Below, one piece after another: positions 26,165 to 33,753 of a stretch of 64,000 bases of DNA. Every line of letters starts with the position of its first letter. Positions within the stretch are counted from its first letter, which is position 1. Under the pieces are notes generated by a model that had not been told where the DNA came from, searched no databases, and saw only the letters and a program-made list of their open reading frames with translations. The DNA lies in NCBI GenBank assembly GCA_965603725.1, contig CBFDEC010000001.1:79264-143263 (forward strand), in the 5' to 3' direction. The position numbers and the translations under genes are program-made. Source of the stretch: JAGGSN01 sp965603725. GTDB lineage: Bacteria > Zixibacteria > MSB-5A5 > UBA10806 > 4484-95.

Positions 26165-26254
26165 TCTTTTCCTTGATATGCTGATCTGTATTTATTACCC
26201 AGCGACGCAAATCGCCTGTATATCTTAGCGACAAATATGCAGAAAAAACATGAA

Positions 26255-26707
26255 TTACTTGATTGATTCAGCGCAATCAGAACATAGGCCAAAAATCTGA
26301 AAGCAGTAATCCTTCATGACAAAACCGAAGCTGTCGCATATTTGCTTTTGAAGCTCTGGCAGTTCGGGCAGGTAAAATTCGATTTTATTGCCGCATTTCT
26401 GGCAGATTAAATGATCATGGCGGGGGCCGTCCTTTGCTTTTTCAAACTGAAACGCTGTCTCACCAAGGCAGACCTTACGCAGAACTCCGGACTGAGACAT
26501 AATATCCAGTGTCCTGTAAACTGTTGCCCGTGATGATTTCTGTCCTTTTTTTTTCAGAATGACCAAAAGATCATCCGCCTCAAAATGTCCCTCGGTGGCA
26601 AAGGCTTCCTTTAAAATCGTCAACCGCTCAGCAGTGGGTTTAAGCCCTTTGCTTTTTAGAAATAAGTTAAACTTCTCCAGCGCCGTATTTTGATCGAACT
26701 CCGACAT
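26255..26707 (-). CDS. fur: Fur-family transcriptional regulator
   Basis: 150 residues. A winged-helix domain (RLTILKEAFATEGHFEADDLL, SSRATVYRTLDIMSQSGVL) is followed by the dimerisation domain with HDHLICQKCGNKIEF and a final LCSDCAESIK, giving a CxxC pair twice for structural zinc and a regulatory His cluster. The target metal (iron, zinc, or peroxide sensing as PerR) cannot be fixed from sequence. It is divergent from a small lipoprotein gene and may autoregulate that shared region. Confidence 0.9.
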   Translation of the reverse strand: MSEFDQNTALEKFNLFLKSKGLKPTAERLTILKEAFATEGHFEADDLLVILKKKGQKSSRATVYRTLDIMSQSGVLRKVCLGETAFQFEKAKDGPRHDHLICQKCGNKIEFYLPELPELQKQICDSFGFVMKDYCFQIFGLCSDCAESIK

Positions 26708-26718
26708 AATCAGCTAAT

Positions 26719-26748
26719 TTTATACATTATTTTGCAAAGGGTGGTCAA
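26719..26748 (-). promoter_or_regulatory. Promoter of fur, short or no leader
   Basis: On the minus strand TTGACC (26748-26743) and TATAAA (26724-26719) are 18 nt apart; the start codon at 26707 lies 11 nt beyond the -10. The mRNA leader would be about 4-5 nt, too short for an SD. Confidence 0.5.
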
Positions 26749-26765
26749 GTATTTTTTAAATTCAC

Positions 26766-26794
26766 TTGACACTTGATAATTGAACCGTTTATTA
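26766..26794 (+). promoter_or_regulatory. Promoter of the small lipoprotein gene
   Basis: TTGACA (26766-26771) and TTATTA (26789-26794) are 17 nt apart, divergent from the fur promoter with only about 17 bp between the two -35 boxes. The two could share an operator. Confidence 0.5.
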
Positions 26795-26835
26795 AAACGC
26801 TGAAAGATAAGATCGTTTAATCAATGGAGGTAAAA

Positions 26836-27189
26836 TTGAAGAAGCTGATTATTTTATTGGCTGTGATGCTCGTTACAGCTTTGCTTATAACGGGCTGTGA
26901 CCAGCAAAAAGCGCTTGACCAGATTTTGGAAAAGCCAGAAATGAAAAGCTACTTGATGAGCAACATGATGGAGGATGAAACCATCAAAGCTGATATTGTC
27001 AACCAGCTGTTAGCCGATACAGTCTGGGTCGCCGTTATAATCGACCGTCTAACAGAACAGATTGACAACCGTGAAGTGATGTTTGAAAAGCTTTTAGAAC
27101 ATGAAGGCATGGCTGATATGATGCTGGAAAAAATGGCAGAAAACTCTGAACTTAAAGAGAAAATGAAAGCAATCAGCCGTAGAAAATAG
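26836..27189 (+). CDS. Small lipoprotein, function unknown
   Basis: Start is set at TTG 26836 because GGAGG lies 5 nt before it; the ATG at 26824 contains that SD. The product (about 117 residues) has a lipoprotein signal (KKLIILLAVMLVTALLITGC) with lipobox LITGC, then a helical, methionine- and glutamate-rich mature part with short repeats of the form MLEKMAENSELKEKM. It would be anchored in a membrane facing the periplasm. Divergent from fur, so it may be metal- or stress-regulated. A terminator follows. Confidence 0.65.
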   Translation: MKKLIILLAVMLVTALLITGCDQQKALDQILEKPEMKSYLMSNMMEDETIKADIVNQLLADTVWVAVIIDRLTEQIDNREVMFEKLLEHEGMADMMLEKMAENSELKEKMKAISRRK

Positions 27190-27217
27190 CTCAATAATTA
27201 GATTTCCCTGTCTGGTT

Positions 27218-27248
27218 AAAGGTGTATCTTTGACGGTACACCTTTTTT
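27218..27248 (+). terminator. Intrinsic terminator after the small lipoprotein gene
   Basis: AAAGGTGTA (27218-27226) pairs with TACACCTTT (27237-27245) across a 10-nt loop, ending in a run of six Ts. Confidence 0.75.
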
Positions 27249-27756
27249 ATGAAGAACTGCCGATAATACCGTTAAACTCTCGCCACAGATAAGCAATAAC
27301 TCCGCCCAGAGTTATTATCATCAGGTAACAAAAATGCAGATAATACCTGGATGATTCTATAGAAGCCTGAATTTTATTGCCATATACAAAAAACGATTTG
27401 CCAGACTCAGATAATACAGTTGATGAGAAATTATCGATAGCATTCAGCCAGCTAACAAGTGACGGCAATGCTGCAACCAGTATAACTAAAACAGCCAGCG
27501 AGGCAGTTATCCAGGTCCATTTCCGGATATAATTAAGACGTGAACGGCGCCTGTTATCGATAGCCAGTTTTCTTCCAACTTCATTTGCAATGTTAACAGG
27601 ATTTTTATAAAGTGCTAAGCCTAAAAGCGCCGTTTCAAGCTCTAAATCCGATAAATATTTTTGGGCACATTCGGGACAGATTTCAAGGTGACGCTTGACT
27701 CTTTCGGTATCTATCGTATCGTTATTGAAAGCTTTGTTTACATCATCACAATTCAT
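27247..27756 (-). CDS. Anti-sigma factor with zinc-finger (HC2-like) domain
   Basis: 169 residues. The N-terminal part carries a zinc-binding anti-sigma pattern RVKRHLEICPECAQ (H-x3-C-x2-C, about residues 20-33). Two membrane helices follow (WITASLAVLVILVAALPSLV and YLMIITLGGVIAYLW). Such proteins hold an ECF sigma at the membrane until a signal releases it. It lies 7 bp after the sigma gene, the usual order for a cognate pair. Confidence 0.85.
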   Translation of the reverse strand: MNCDDVNKAFNNDTIDTERVKRHLEICPECAQKYLSDLELETALLGLALYKNPVNIANEVGRKLAIDNRRRSRLNYIRKWTWITASLAVLVILVAALPSLVSWLNAIDNFSSTVLSESGKSFFVYGNKIQASIESSRYYLHFCYLMIITLGGVIAYLWREFNGIIGSSS

Positions 27757-27763
27757 TGTTGCT

Positions 27764-28342
27764 TTATCCTATCATATCTTTAAGCATTTTTTTTGCCCGG
27801 AACAACCTGATCTTGACAGTACTTATAGAAATACTTAAAAGCCGGGCAATCTCATCATATTTTAAATCCTGATAATATCGCAAAATAATTATTTCCCTGT
27901 AATCGTCACCCAGCTTAGAAATCAACTTTTTAAGCCTTAACTGCAATGACAGGTCGGGATTAACACCGACACCCAATTCGAACCGGGCGTCTTCTTCGAT
28001 TTTTAATCTACGAATAATATTAAGACAATGATTTTTGCAAATCCGGTAAAGCCAGGCCTGAAAAAGCGAATCGTTATGGAAATATGCTAAACCACGGTAA
28101 GCCTTAATAAAAACCTCCTGAGCGGCATCTTTTGCCGAATCGCGGTCATGAAGATAACTCAAAGCCTGTCTATAGACAAAATCCTGATGACGGCAGACAA
28201 GTTCGTTAAAAGCCTCACTGTCGCCATCCTGAGCCCTGATAACTAGATTCGAATCAGTCAATACCATCTTCGACTGAATATAACGAGTCGCTTTCTTTAT
28301 TCCTGCGCCAACCAAAATTGTTAGAGAATAAACAGTCGCCAT
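27764..28342 (-). CDS. ECF-type RNA polymerase sigma factor
   Basis: 192 residues if the first ATG is used; an in-frame ATG at 28267 (MVLTDSNLVIRAQDGDSEAF) gives the more usual length of about 167. Region 2 is visible (FVYRQALSYLHDRDSAKDAAQEVF, FQAWLYRICKNHCLN) and region 4 (YREIIILRYYQDLKYDEIARLL, TVKIRLFRAKKML). It is RpoE-like in layout. The start codon is not settled. It is followed by its likely anti-sigma gene, and the DUF6249 gene diverges from it. Confidence 0.88.
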   Translation of the reverse strand: MATVYSLTILVGAGIKKATRYIQSKMVLTDSNLVIRAQDGDSEAFNELVCRHQDFVYRQALSYLHDRDSAKDAAQEVFIKAYRGLAYFHNDSLFQAWLYRICKNHCLNIIRRLKIEEDARFELGVGVNPDLSLQLRLKKLISKLGDDYREIIILRYYQDLKYDEIARLLSISISTVKIRLFRAKKMLKDMIG

Positions 28343-28477
28343 TTATTGTTACCGTTTATTGTTCATAACACTCGATACGGTATTTTTGTTACATAGTTTC
28401 TTAAGATATTTTTTGTAACAAAATCAAGGATATATGTGTCTTAAGGCTAAAATAATTTAAACTGAAAGGAGAAAAAA

Positions 28478-28843
28478 ATGTGGTTTTTAGAAGGAATACT
28501 GCCGGTATTTATAGTTGGCATTGTTTTCGCAGTCATTGCGATCATTGGTGTGACAATAATTATTGCCAGCATGAAAAAACGCAAGATGGAAATTGATGCG
28601 TATAAGGCGGCCGTCGAAAAAGGTATTCAGGTACCGGAATTTAAAATTGCCAGAAAACCAATCAGAACACTCAAGGCGGCGTTGATATGGCTGGCTGTCG
28701 GTATCGGCTTTTTTATTATGATGGTGGCTGAAGGTGACAACTCTGGCATGTCAGTAAGCGCTATACCTGTTCTTATAGGTATTGCTCTTATCATATCCTA
28801 TAAGGTCGAGAAGAACGCAGAAAAAGATGAAAAAAGGGAATAG
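28478..28843 (+). CDS. DUF6249-like membrane protein
   Basis: 121 residues with a strong RBS (AAAGGAG) before the ATG. One membrane helix at the N-terminus, a cytoplasmic stretch (AYKAAVEKGIQVPEF) and two more helices in the second half (LIWLAVGIGFFIMMVA, IPVLIGIALIISY). The AAVEKG-x-x-VPEF motif followed by LKAALIWLAVG is the DUF6249 pattern, a family that commonly sits beside ECF sigma/anti-sigma pairs. Divergent from the sigma gene, so co-regulation is plausible. Confidence 0.7.
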   Translation: MWFLEGILPVFIVGIVFAVIAIIGVTIIIASMKKRKMEIDAYKAAVEKGIQVPEFKIARKPIRTLKAALIWLAVGIGFFIMMVAEGDNSGMSVSAIPVLIGIALIISYKVEKNAEKDEKRE

Positions 28844-28866
28844 GTTTAGCCAAATCTATTAATCAC

Positions 28867-28895
28867 ACAGCATCAGGCTCCAAACCTGATGCTGT
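28867..28895. repeat. Perfect 11-bp inverted repeat
   Basis: ACAGCATCAGG (28867-28877) and CCTGATGCTGT (28885-28895) flank a 7-nt loop. There is no T-run on either strand, so I do not call it a terminator. It stands between two convergent genes just before a real terminator. Confidence 0.6.
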
Positions 28896-28919
28896 CACAA
28901 CGGCTGCATTTTCTCTCTT

Positions 28920-28946
28920 AAAGGCTCAACCGCGAGCCTTTTTTTA
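28920..28946 (+). terminator. Intrinsic terminator after the DUF6249 gene
   Basis: AAGGCTC (28921-28927) pairs with GAGCCTT (28934-28940) around AACCGC and is followed by TTTTTATT. It abuts the stop of the convergent MATE gene. Confidence 0.75.
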
Positions 28947-30290
28947 TTAAATTGTCTTCAGTTTCCATCTTCCCAGCCTGAACCAGGCAATAATAACTAT
29001 TCCCTTTAAAACCGTTGAAACAGTTATCGCCCAGTATATGCCTGTATATCCCAATCCCAATGAGTCAACCATTATAACCGCCAGCGGTATGCGAAGTGTC
29101 GTTCCGATAACAGATATTATCATTGGCGGGAAAGTGTCGCCGGCGCCTGAAAAAGCCCCCTCAAACACGACCTCAAATCCCATAAACAACTGCGATAGAG
29201 CCATGATTTTCAGGTAATAGACGGCGGCAGTAACTGTTGAGCTATCGGTGGTAAAAATTGTGGTTATCGGTCGGGCTAAGAAGTAAAACATAAATGAGAG
29301 TACAATCGTAACAACCGAAATCATGCTGATAGCTGTCCAGGCTGATTTTTCAGCTCTGTCGGGAAGCTTCGCCCCAAGATTCTGCCCGACCATGCTGGCT
29401 GTCGCCTGGGCAAAGCCGAAACATATCATAAAAGAAACCGACTCAATAAGCTGTCCTACTCTGAACGAGGCAACAACATGATCGCCAAAGGGAGCGGCCA
29501 CTCTTGACAGAATTAAATACACAATTGAAAAAATTATTCCAGAAATAGAAATCGGTATCCCGACCCTGGCGACTCTCCATAACAATGAAAAATCAAGTGC
29601 AAGAATCTTAAATGTGACAACTTTAAAGGGAAGTTTGCCCTTCCTGATTTCAATAAATGCCCAGATCAGCGAAAGATAATATCCTATTACTGTGGCCAGA
29701 GCCGCTCCGGCCATCTCCAGCCTGGGGAATGGGCCGATCCCGAATATCAACAGCGGGTCAAGAATGATATTGGCAATAATCGCCACCAGAACCAGCCTCA
29801 TGGGAGTGGTGGTATCGCCGATTGCCCGAAATATACTGGCAATGACTTCTGTTAAAAAAAGCGCCGGCAGGCATAGTGAAAAAATCGTTAAATAAATCGT
29901 GCCAAGCCTGATTACCTCGGTCGATACTCCAACAAGAATAAAAATATCTCTTGAGAACATTAAGCCAGCTGCAACAAATACCAACGAGATTAGGGCTATA
30001 AACTGGAAAATCTTTTTTGATATCTCCGATGCTTTTTCGAGATTCTTTTCGCCGAAATAACGCGAAATAACCGCAACTAATCCAATCGGCATTGTATCTA
30101 CAAATGAATATACAATCCAGATGATAAACGCTGCGGGAGCAATTGCGGCCAGGGCTTTCGGACCCAGCCTGCCCACCCAGATACCATCAATAAAATGATT
30201 AACAGTGATACCAAGCAAAGATAAAACGCCTGGCATTGCCAGTTTGAAAAGCAACCCCGGTATGGAACCTTTTGTCAGATCTCTCGCCAT
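28947..30290 (-). CDS. MATE family efflux transporter
   Basis: 447 residues with twelve membrane helices and the two-fold MATE layout. Family markers include IPGLLFKLAMPGVLSLLG at the start, the HFIDGIWVGRLGPKALA loop and GFAQATASMVGQNLGAK in the middle of the second half. It exports cationic compounds in exchange for sodium or protons. Drug specificity is unknown. No SD strong enough to fix the start was seen, but AAGAAG is present 7 nt before it. It is monocistronic, separated from the upstream operon by a terminator. Confidence 0.9.
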   Translation of the reverse strand: MARDLTKGSIPGLLFKLAMPGVLSLLGITVNHFIDGIWVGRLGPKALAAIAPAAFIIWIVYSFVDTMPIGLVAVISRYFGEKNLEKASEISKKIFQFIALISLVFVAAGLMFSRDIFILVGVSTEVIRLGTIYLTIFSLCLPALFLTEVIASIFRAIGDTTTPMRLVLVAIIANIILDPLLIFGIGPFPRLEMAGAALATVIGYYLSLIWAFIEIRKGKLPFKVVTFKILALDFSLLWRVARVGIPISISGIIFSIVYLILSRVAAPFGDHVVASFRVGQLIESVSFMICFGFAQATASMVGQNLGAKLPDRAEKSAWTAISMISVVTIVLSFMFYFLARPITTIFTTDSSTVTAAVYYLKIMALSQLFMGFEVVFEGAFSGAGDTFPPMIISVIGTTLRIPLAVIMVDSLGLGYTGIYWAITVSTVLKGIVIIAWFRLGRWKLKTI

Positions 30291-30304
30291 AGCAACTTCT
30301 TATT

Positions 30305-30339
30305 AAAAAAGCATATCGATACACAAACAGATATGCTTT
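30305..30339 (-). terminator. Intrinsic terminator of the ffh-rnhB operon
   Basis: Read on the minus strand, AAAGCATAT (30339-30331) pairs with ATATGCTTT (30316-30308), followed by a run of Ts to 30305. It lies between the last gene of the translation operon and the MATE gene. Confidence 0.7.
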
Positions 30340-30369
30340 AAGCTAATCAATTATACAATCAAGACGTGA

Positions 30370-30906
30370 TTATGACAACAAGAGGTTTCTTGCAGTTAAA
30401 AAGAGAGGGGCGCAGGCAAGACCCAATGTAAAAAAACCGGGCGCTATAATTAAAAACAAACAGAATATTATAAACATTGAAAAAAACTGAACGGCGGATA
30501 TTTTAACAGAGATTTTTGAATGATAGGTTATATTGCCCTGTACAGAGTCGGTATTGCGATAGAGATGAGACAGCAATATACTTTCAACATGCCTGAGATT
30601 TATAATGAAATAGGAACCGATAGCAAATCCGACAAGCCACAGGTAGAATATGCCCACAATTTCAAGTTCGCCATAATAGTAAATTATCCATATTCCGTAA
30701 AGCAAAAGTCCGATTACAATTTTTATTAAAAACCATAAGATACCGAAAGCCGGTTTTCTCCTGCCTTCTAACGCCCGGTATTCTACATATCGGGACATGT
30801 AATTTTTATACATGTTCTGGGCGATAAGGGTTAAGGGATAATCCAGAAAGGCCAGAATGAGCACAATTGCAATGCCCAGTAGAGGCCTGTTAAGCAATTC
30901 GATCAA
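30370..30906 (-). CDS. Hypothetical four-helix membrane protein
   Basis: 178 residues with hydrophobic segments at about 10-30, 58-78, 88-108 and 140-172 and short basic loops (EYRALEGRRKPAFG). Starts at TTG 30906 with GGGGAGAATAA just upstream; the TTGA overlaps the rnhB stop by 4 bp. No family is recognised. Being the last gene in the operon after RNase HII suggests only cotranscription, not a shared task. Confidence 0.65.
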   Translation of the reverse strand: MIELLNRPLLGIAIVLILAFLDYPLTLIAQNMYKNYMSRYVEYRALEGRRKPAFGILWFLIKIVIGLLLYGIWIIYYYGELEIVGIFYLWLVGFAIGSYFIINLRHVESILLSHLYRNTDSVQGNITYHSKISVKISAVQFFSMFIIFCLFLIIAPGFFTLGLACAPLFLTARNLLLS

Positions 30907-31503
30907 TTATTCTCCCCAAAAGACAACTGTGAAATCGGTTTAAAACTTTTCCGATGGATTTGACATGGACCTATTCTTTCCAGAATTTCAAAATGTTCTT
31001 TGGTTCCGTATCCTTTATGACGTTCAAAGCCATATTCCGGAAACTGTCCTGATATCACGGTCATATATGCATCGCGGGCAACTTTGGCCAAAATCGAGGC
31101 CGCCGAGATTTGCGGTATTTTCCTGTCACCGCTGACAACGATCCGCTGCATAAGTTTTAAACCGGGTATCTCAAATTTACCATCGACATATACTATATCG
31201 GGGCATATCGGTAATTTCTCAACCGCTGTACGCATTGCCAGCAGAGAGGCTTGAAGGATATTTATTCTATCGATTATATAACATGAAACGCCGGCGACTG
31301 CATAACCGGCGGCTTTATCTAGGATTTCTGATAAAATACGGTATCTTTTTGCCGGCGAGAGTAATTTTGAATCAGTCAAGTCATTAATTGCAGTATCATG
31401 ATCTAATATAACGGCCGCCGCTACAACGGGGCCGGCCAGCGGACCGCGTCCGGCTTCATCGACGCCACAAATTATTTTGGGATTGATATTCCCCCTCCGT
31501 CAT
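30903..31503 (-). CDS. rnhB: Ribonuclease HII, with an apparent frameshift at the N-terminus
   Basis: RNase HII removes ribonucleotides from DNA. The catalytic motif ICGVDEAGRGPLAGPVVAAA is encoded from about 31475 leftward; further motifs are LTDSKLL and ILAKVARDAYM. In this frame there is no ATG, GTG or TTG between the upstream stop and the motif. An ATG at 31503 does begin a suitable start (MTEG), but reaching the catalytic frame needs one base fewer in the G5 run (31491-31495, read as C5 on the plus strand). With that change the protein is about 199 residues, the normal length. Alternatives are a rare start codon or use of the internal TTG at 31379, which would delete the active site. It lies 9 bp after rplS. 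Confidence 0.85.
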
Positions 31504-31512
31504 ACATCTTGA

Positions 31513-31860
31513 TTATTTTTTTTCTCTGGCTTTGGTCTCAATTCGGGCGCTTTTGCCGGTGCGGCCGCGCAGGTAATAAAGCTTTGCCCGGCTGACATCG
31601 CCTCTACGCATAACCTGGATTTTAGTAATATTCGGCGAATGAAGCGGAAATATTCTTTCCACGCCAATACCAGAGGATACTTTCCTGACAGTAATGCTTG
31701 AATTTATACCTGAGCCGCGCCTGGCGATCACATCGCCTTGAAAAACTTGTATTCTTTCCTTGTCGCCTTCCCTTATTCTAACATGAACTTTAATATTATC
31801 GCCCGGTTTAAAATCGGGTAATTTCTCTTTTAGATATTTACTTTCAACTACTTTTAACAT
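31513..31860 (-). CDS. rplS: 50S ribosomal protein L19
   Basis: Start is placed at ATG 31860, giving 115 residues, the normal length; GGAGG at 31871-31867 is 6 nt upstream. The L19 signature (KPGDNIKVHVRIREGDKERIQ, FQGDVIARRG, LHSPNITKIQVMRRGDVSRA) is clear. It overlaps trmD by 17 bp, the classic trmD-rplS arrangement. Confidence 0.95.
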   Translation of the reverse strand: MLKVVESKYLKEKLPDFKPGDNIKVHVRIREGDKERIQVFQGDVIARRGSGINSSITVRKVSSGIGVERIFPLHSPNITKIQVMRRGDVSRAKLYYLRGRTGKSARIETKAREKK

Positions 31861-32581
31861 CATTATCCTCCATATATAAAAGCTCTTTTTCTTCATCATC
31901 AAGTTTTCTATTTTCAAGAAGATCGGGTCTTCTGGCTAACGTTTTTTTCAATGATTTTTGAAGTCGCCATCTTTTAATCAACTCATGGTTGCCGCTGGTC
32001 AAAACCTCTGGTACGGACATTCCCATAAATTCACGGGGCTGTGTATATTCAGGATAATCCAGCAAACCGTCAAAATAAGAATCGCTCTCCGCCGACGATA
32101 TCTCTTTGATAGCGCCGGGAACAAGCCTGGCAACCGCATCTATTATTACCATTGCCGGAATCTCGCCGCCGGTCAAGACATAATCGCCTATGGACAACTC
32201 ATACAAATCATACAACTGCTTTATCCGTTCATCAACTCCCTTATAGTGACCGCAGATAATCAAAAGCCAATCTTCCAGCATCAGTTTTTTGGCAACCACT
32301 TGATCAAACCGTTCTCCGGATGCATCGGTAAGAATTTTTTTTGCCTTATTATCAGGATCGATTGATTTTATGGCATTATATAAAGGTTCACTCTTCATCA
32401 CCATACCGCTGCCGCCTCCAAACGGAGCGTCATCGACAGTGCGATGTTTATCAGCAGTATAATCTCGAATATTGTGCATATGAATATCCATCACCCCGCT
32501 GTCACAGGCGCGTCCTACAATACTATGAGCCAGCGGCGCCTTAACCATTTCGGGGAATAATGTCAAGATATCGATCCTCAT
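31844..32581 (-). CDS. trmD: tRNA (guanine37-N1)-methyltransferase
   Basis: 245 residues of the SPOUT knot type. Motifs: MRIDILTLFPEM start, DDAPFGGGSGMVMK, ICGHYKGVDER and the knot sequence YELSIGDYVLTGGEIPAMV. It methylates G37 in tRNAs reading CNN codons and prevents frameshifting. Four-base overlap with rimM upstream. Confidence 0.96.
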   Translation of the reverse strand: MRIDILTLFPEMVKAPLAHSIVGRACDSGVMDIHMHNIRDYTADKHRTVDDAPFGGGSGMVMKSEPLYNAIKSIDPDNKAKKILTDASGERFDQVVAKKLMLEDWLLIICGHYKGVDERIKQLYDLYELSIGDYVLTGGEIPAMVIIDAVARLVPGAIKEISSAESDSYFDGLLDYPEYTQPREFMGMSVPEVLTSGNHELIKRWRLQKSLKKTLARRPDLLENRKLDDEEKELLYMEDNDVKSS

Positions 32582-33099
32582 GTTACAATATAATCATCTA
32601 TTTTAATTATTTTTACATAACCTTTGTCAATCGAAATTTCATCAATAATCTGCTGAATAAAGGGTATCATAAATTCACCCTGCTTTGAATCGATAACCAG
32701 AATATCATTGGCGGGTAAATTTAAAACATCCTTTATCTTTCCATAAACCTCACCGGTGTCATCGACGATTTTTAGGCCGACCAGTTCAAAAACAAAATAT
32801 TCGCCGGTTTTTTTTCGGGGCAACTGGTCAAAACGGCATAACAACTCTGCCCCTCTATACTCTTCCGCCGTTTCCCGTGTGTCAATTCCCTCTAGCTTGA
32901 CGGCGAAGCGCCGGGCAATTTGTTTAACATATTCAATTGTTGTATTCAGGGAAGTTTTTTCGGTTTTAACTACAACCGGCAATCCCCGGCGGAAGCTGCA
33001 GCTGTTAGCCTGGTATGGCCAAACCGCCAATTCCCCTGAAAGGCCCCGGGGCTTCTGAATAAGCCCCAGGGCAATCAGAGTATCATCATTCGGGCTCAC
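32578..33099 (-). CDS. rimM: 16S rRNA processing protein RimM
   Basis: 173 residues with an N-terminal RimM barrel (LGLIQKPRGLSGELAVWPY) and a PRC-barrel end (GEYFVFELVGLKIVDDTGE, DILVID, MIPFIQQIIDEISID). It binds S19 in 30S maturation. Standard place in the rpsP-rimM-trmD-rplS cluster. Confidence 0.93.
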   Translation of the reverse strand: MSPNDDTLIALGLIQKPRGLSGELAVWPYQANSCSFRRGLPVVVKTEKTSLNTTIEYVKQIARRFAVKLEGIDTRETAEEYRGAELLCRFDQLPRKKTGEYFVFELVGLKIVDDTGEVYGKIKDVLNLPANDILVIDSKQGEFMIPFIQQIIDEISIDKGYVKIIKIDDYIVT

Positions 33100-33100
33100 A

Positions 33101-33331
33101 CTACTCTAAAATTTCCAGTAAAGCCCTTTTCCCTTTCTTGGCCGATACTGCCGCTATCAATGTTCTGATAGCCTTTGCAGTCTGTCCTTTGCGTCCAATA
33201 ACCTTTCCCAGGTCTTCCGGAGCAACTCTCAGTTCATAAACGGTTGTTTTTTCACCCTCGACTTCAGAAACTTCAACGTTGTTAGGGTTGTCAACCAGCG
33301 CCCGTGCGATGGACTCGATGAATTCCTTCAT
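33101..33331 (-). CDS. khpA: KH-domain RNA-binding protein KhpA
   Basis: 76 residues comprising a single KH domain with the GxxG loop in LGKVIGRKGQTAKAIRTLI. Usual member of the rpsP-rimM cluster; works with KhpB in RNA binding and cell elongation in some bacteria. One bp separates it from rimM. Confidence 0.92.
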   Translation of the reverse strand: MKEFIESIARALVDNPNNVEVSEVEGEKTTVYELRVAPEDLGKVIGRKGQTAKAIRTLIAAVSAKKGKRALLEILE

Positions 33332-33372
33332 GATCGCCTCCTTCTACTGTAAGTGGTTCAGTTTGAGCAATT

Positions 33373-33723
33373 TTACTCAGCCTTTGCGATTTTTTCCTTT
33401 TTCTTTTTCGTCCTTTCTTTAATGGTATCAGAAATGACAATATCAGAAACATCTTCGCCTTTTTTCAATTTTTGATATTTGCCTATCAGGCCTGTCTGTT
33501 TAAAAAGACTGGCCACAGTTTCAGAAACCAGAGCGCCTTCGTCAAAATGTTTAAAGATTTTTTCTTCTTCAAATTTTACTCTGGCCGGTCTTTCTATAGG
33601 ATTATACCAGCCGAGAATCTCTACAAACTTTCCCTCGCGAGCCTTTCTTGCATCAATAGCAACAATTCGGTAAGTAGGGCGTTTCTTAGTTCCCATTCTT
33701 CGCAATCTAATTGTAAGTGCCAA
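33373..33723 (-). CDS. rpsP: 30S ribosomal protein S16
   Basis: 116 residues, starting at TTG 33723 with GGAGGATAA before it. N-terminal LTIRLRRMGTKKRPTYRIVA and FVEILGWYNPI are diagnostic. The C-terminal extension (about 35 residues) ends in a lysine-rich helix. Confidence 0.95.
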   Translation of the reverse strand: MALTIRLRRMGTKKRPTYRIVAIDARKAREGKFVEILGWYNPIERPARVKFEEEKIFKHFDEGALVSETVASLFKQTGLIGKYQKLKKGEDVSDIVISDTIKERTKKKKEKIAKAE

Positions 33724-33753
33724 TTATCCTCCTGTATAATTAAATCCATTCAT

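Noticed and set aside
28867..28895. Terminator for the DUF6249 gene
   Set aside because: The perfect stem has no T-run on either strand; the hairpin at 28920-28946 fits better.
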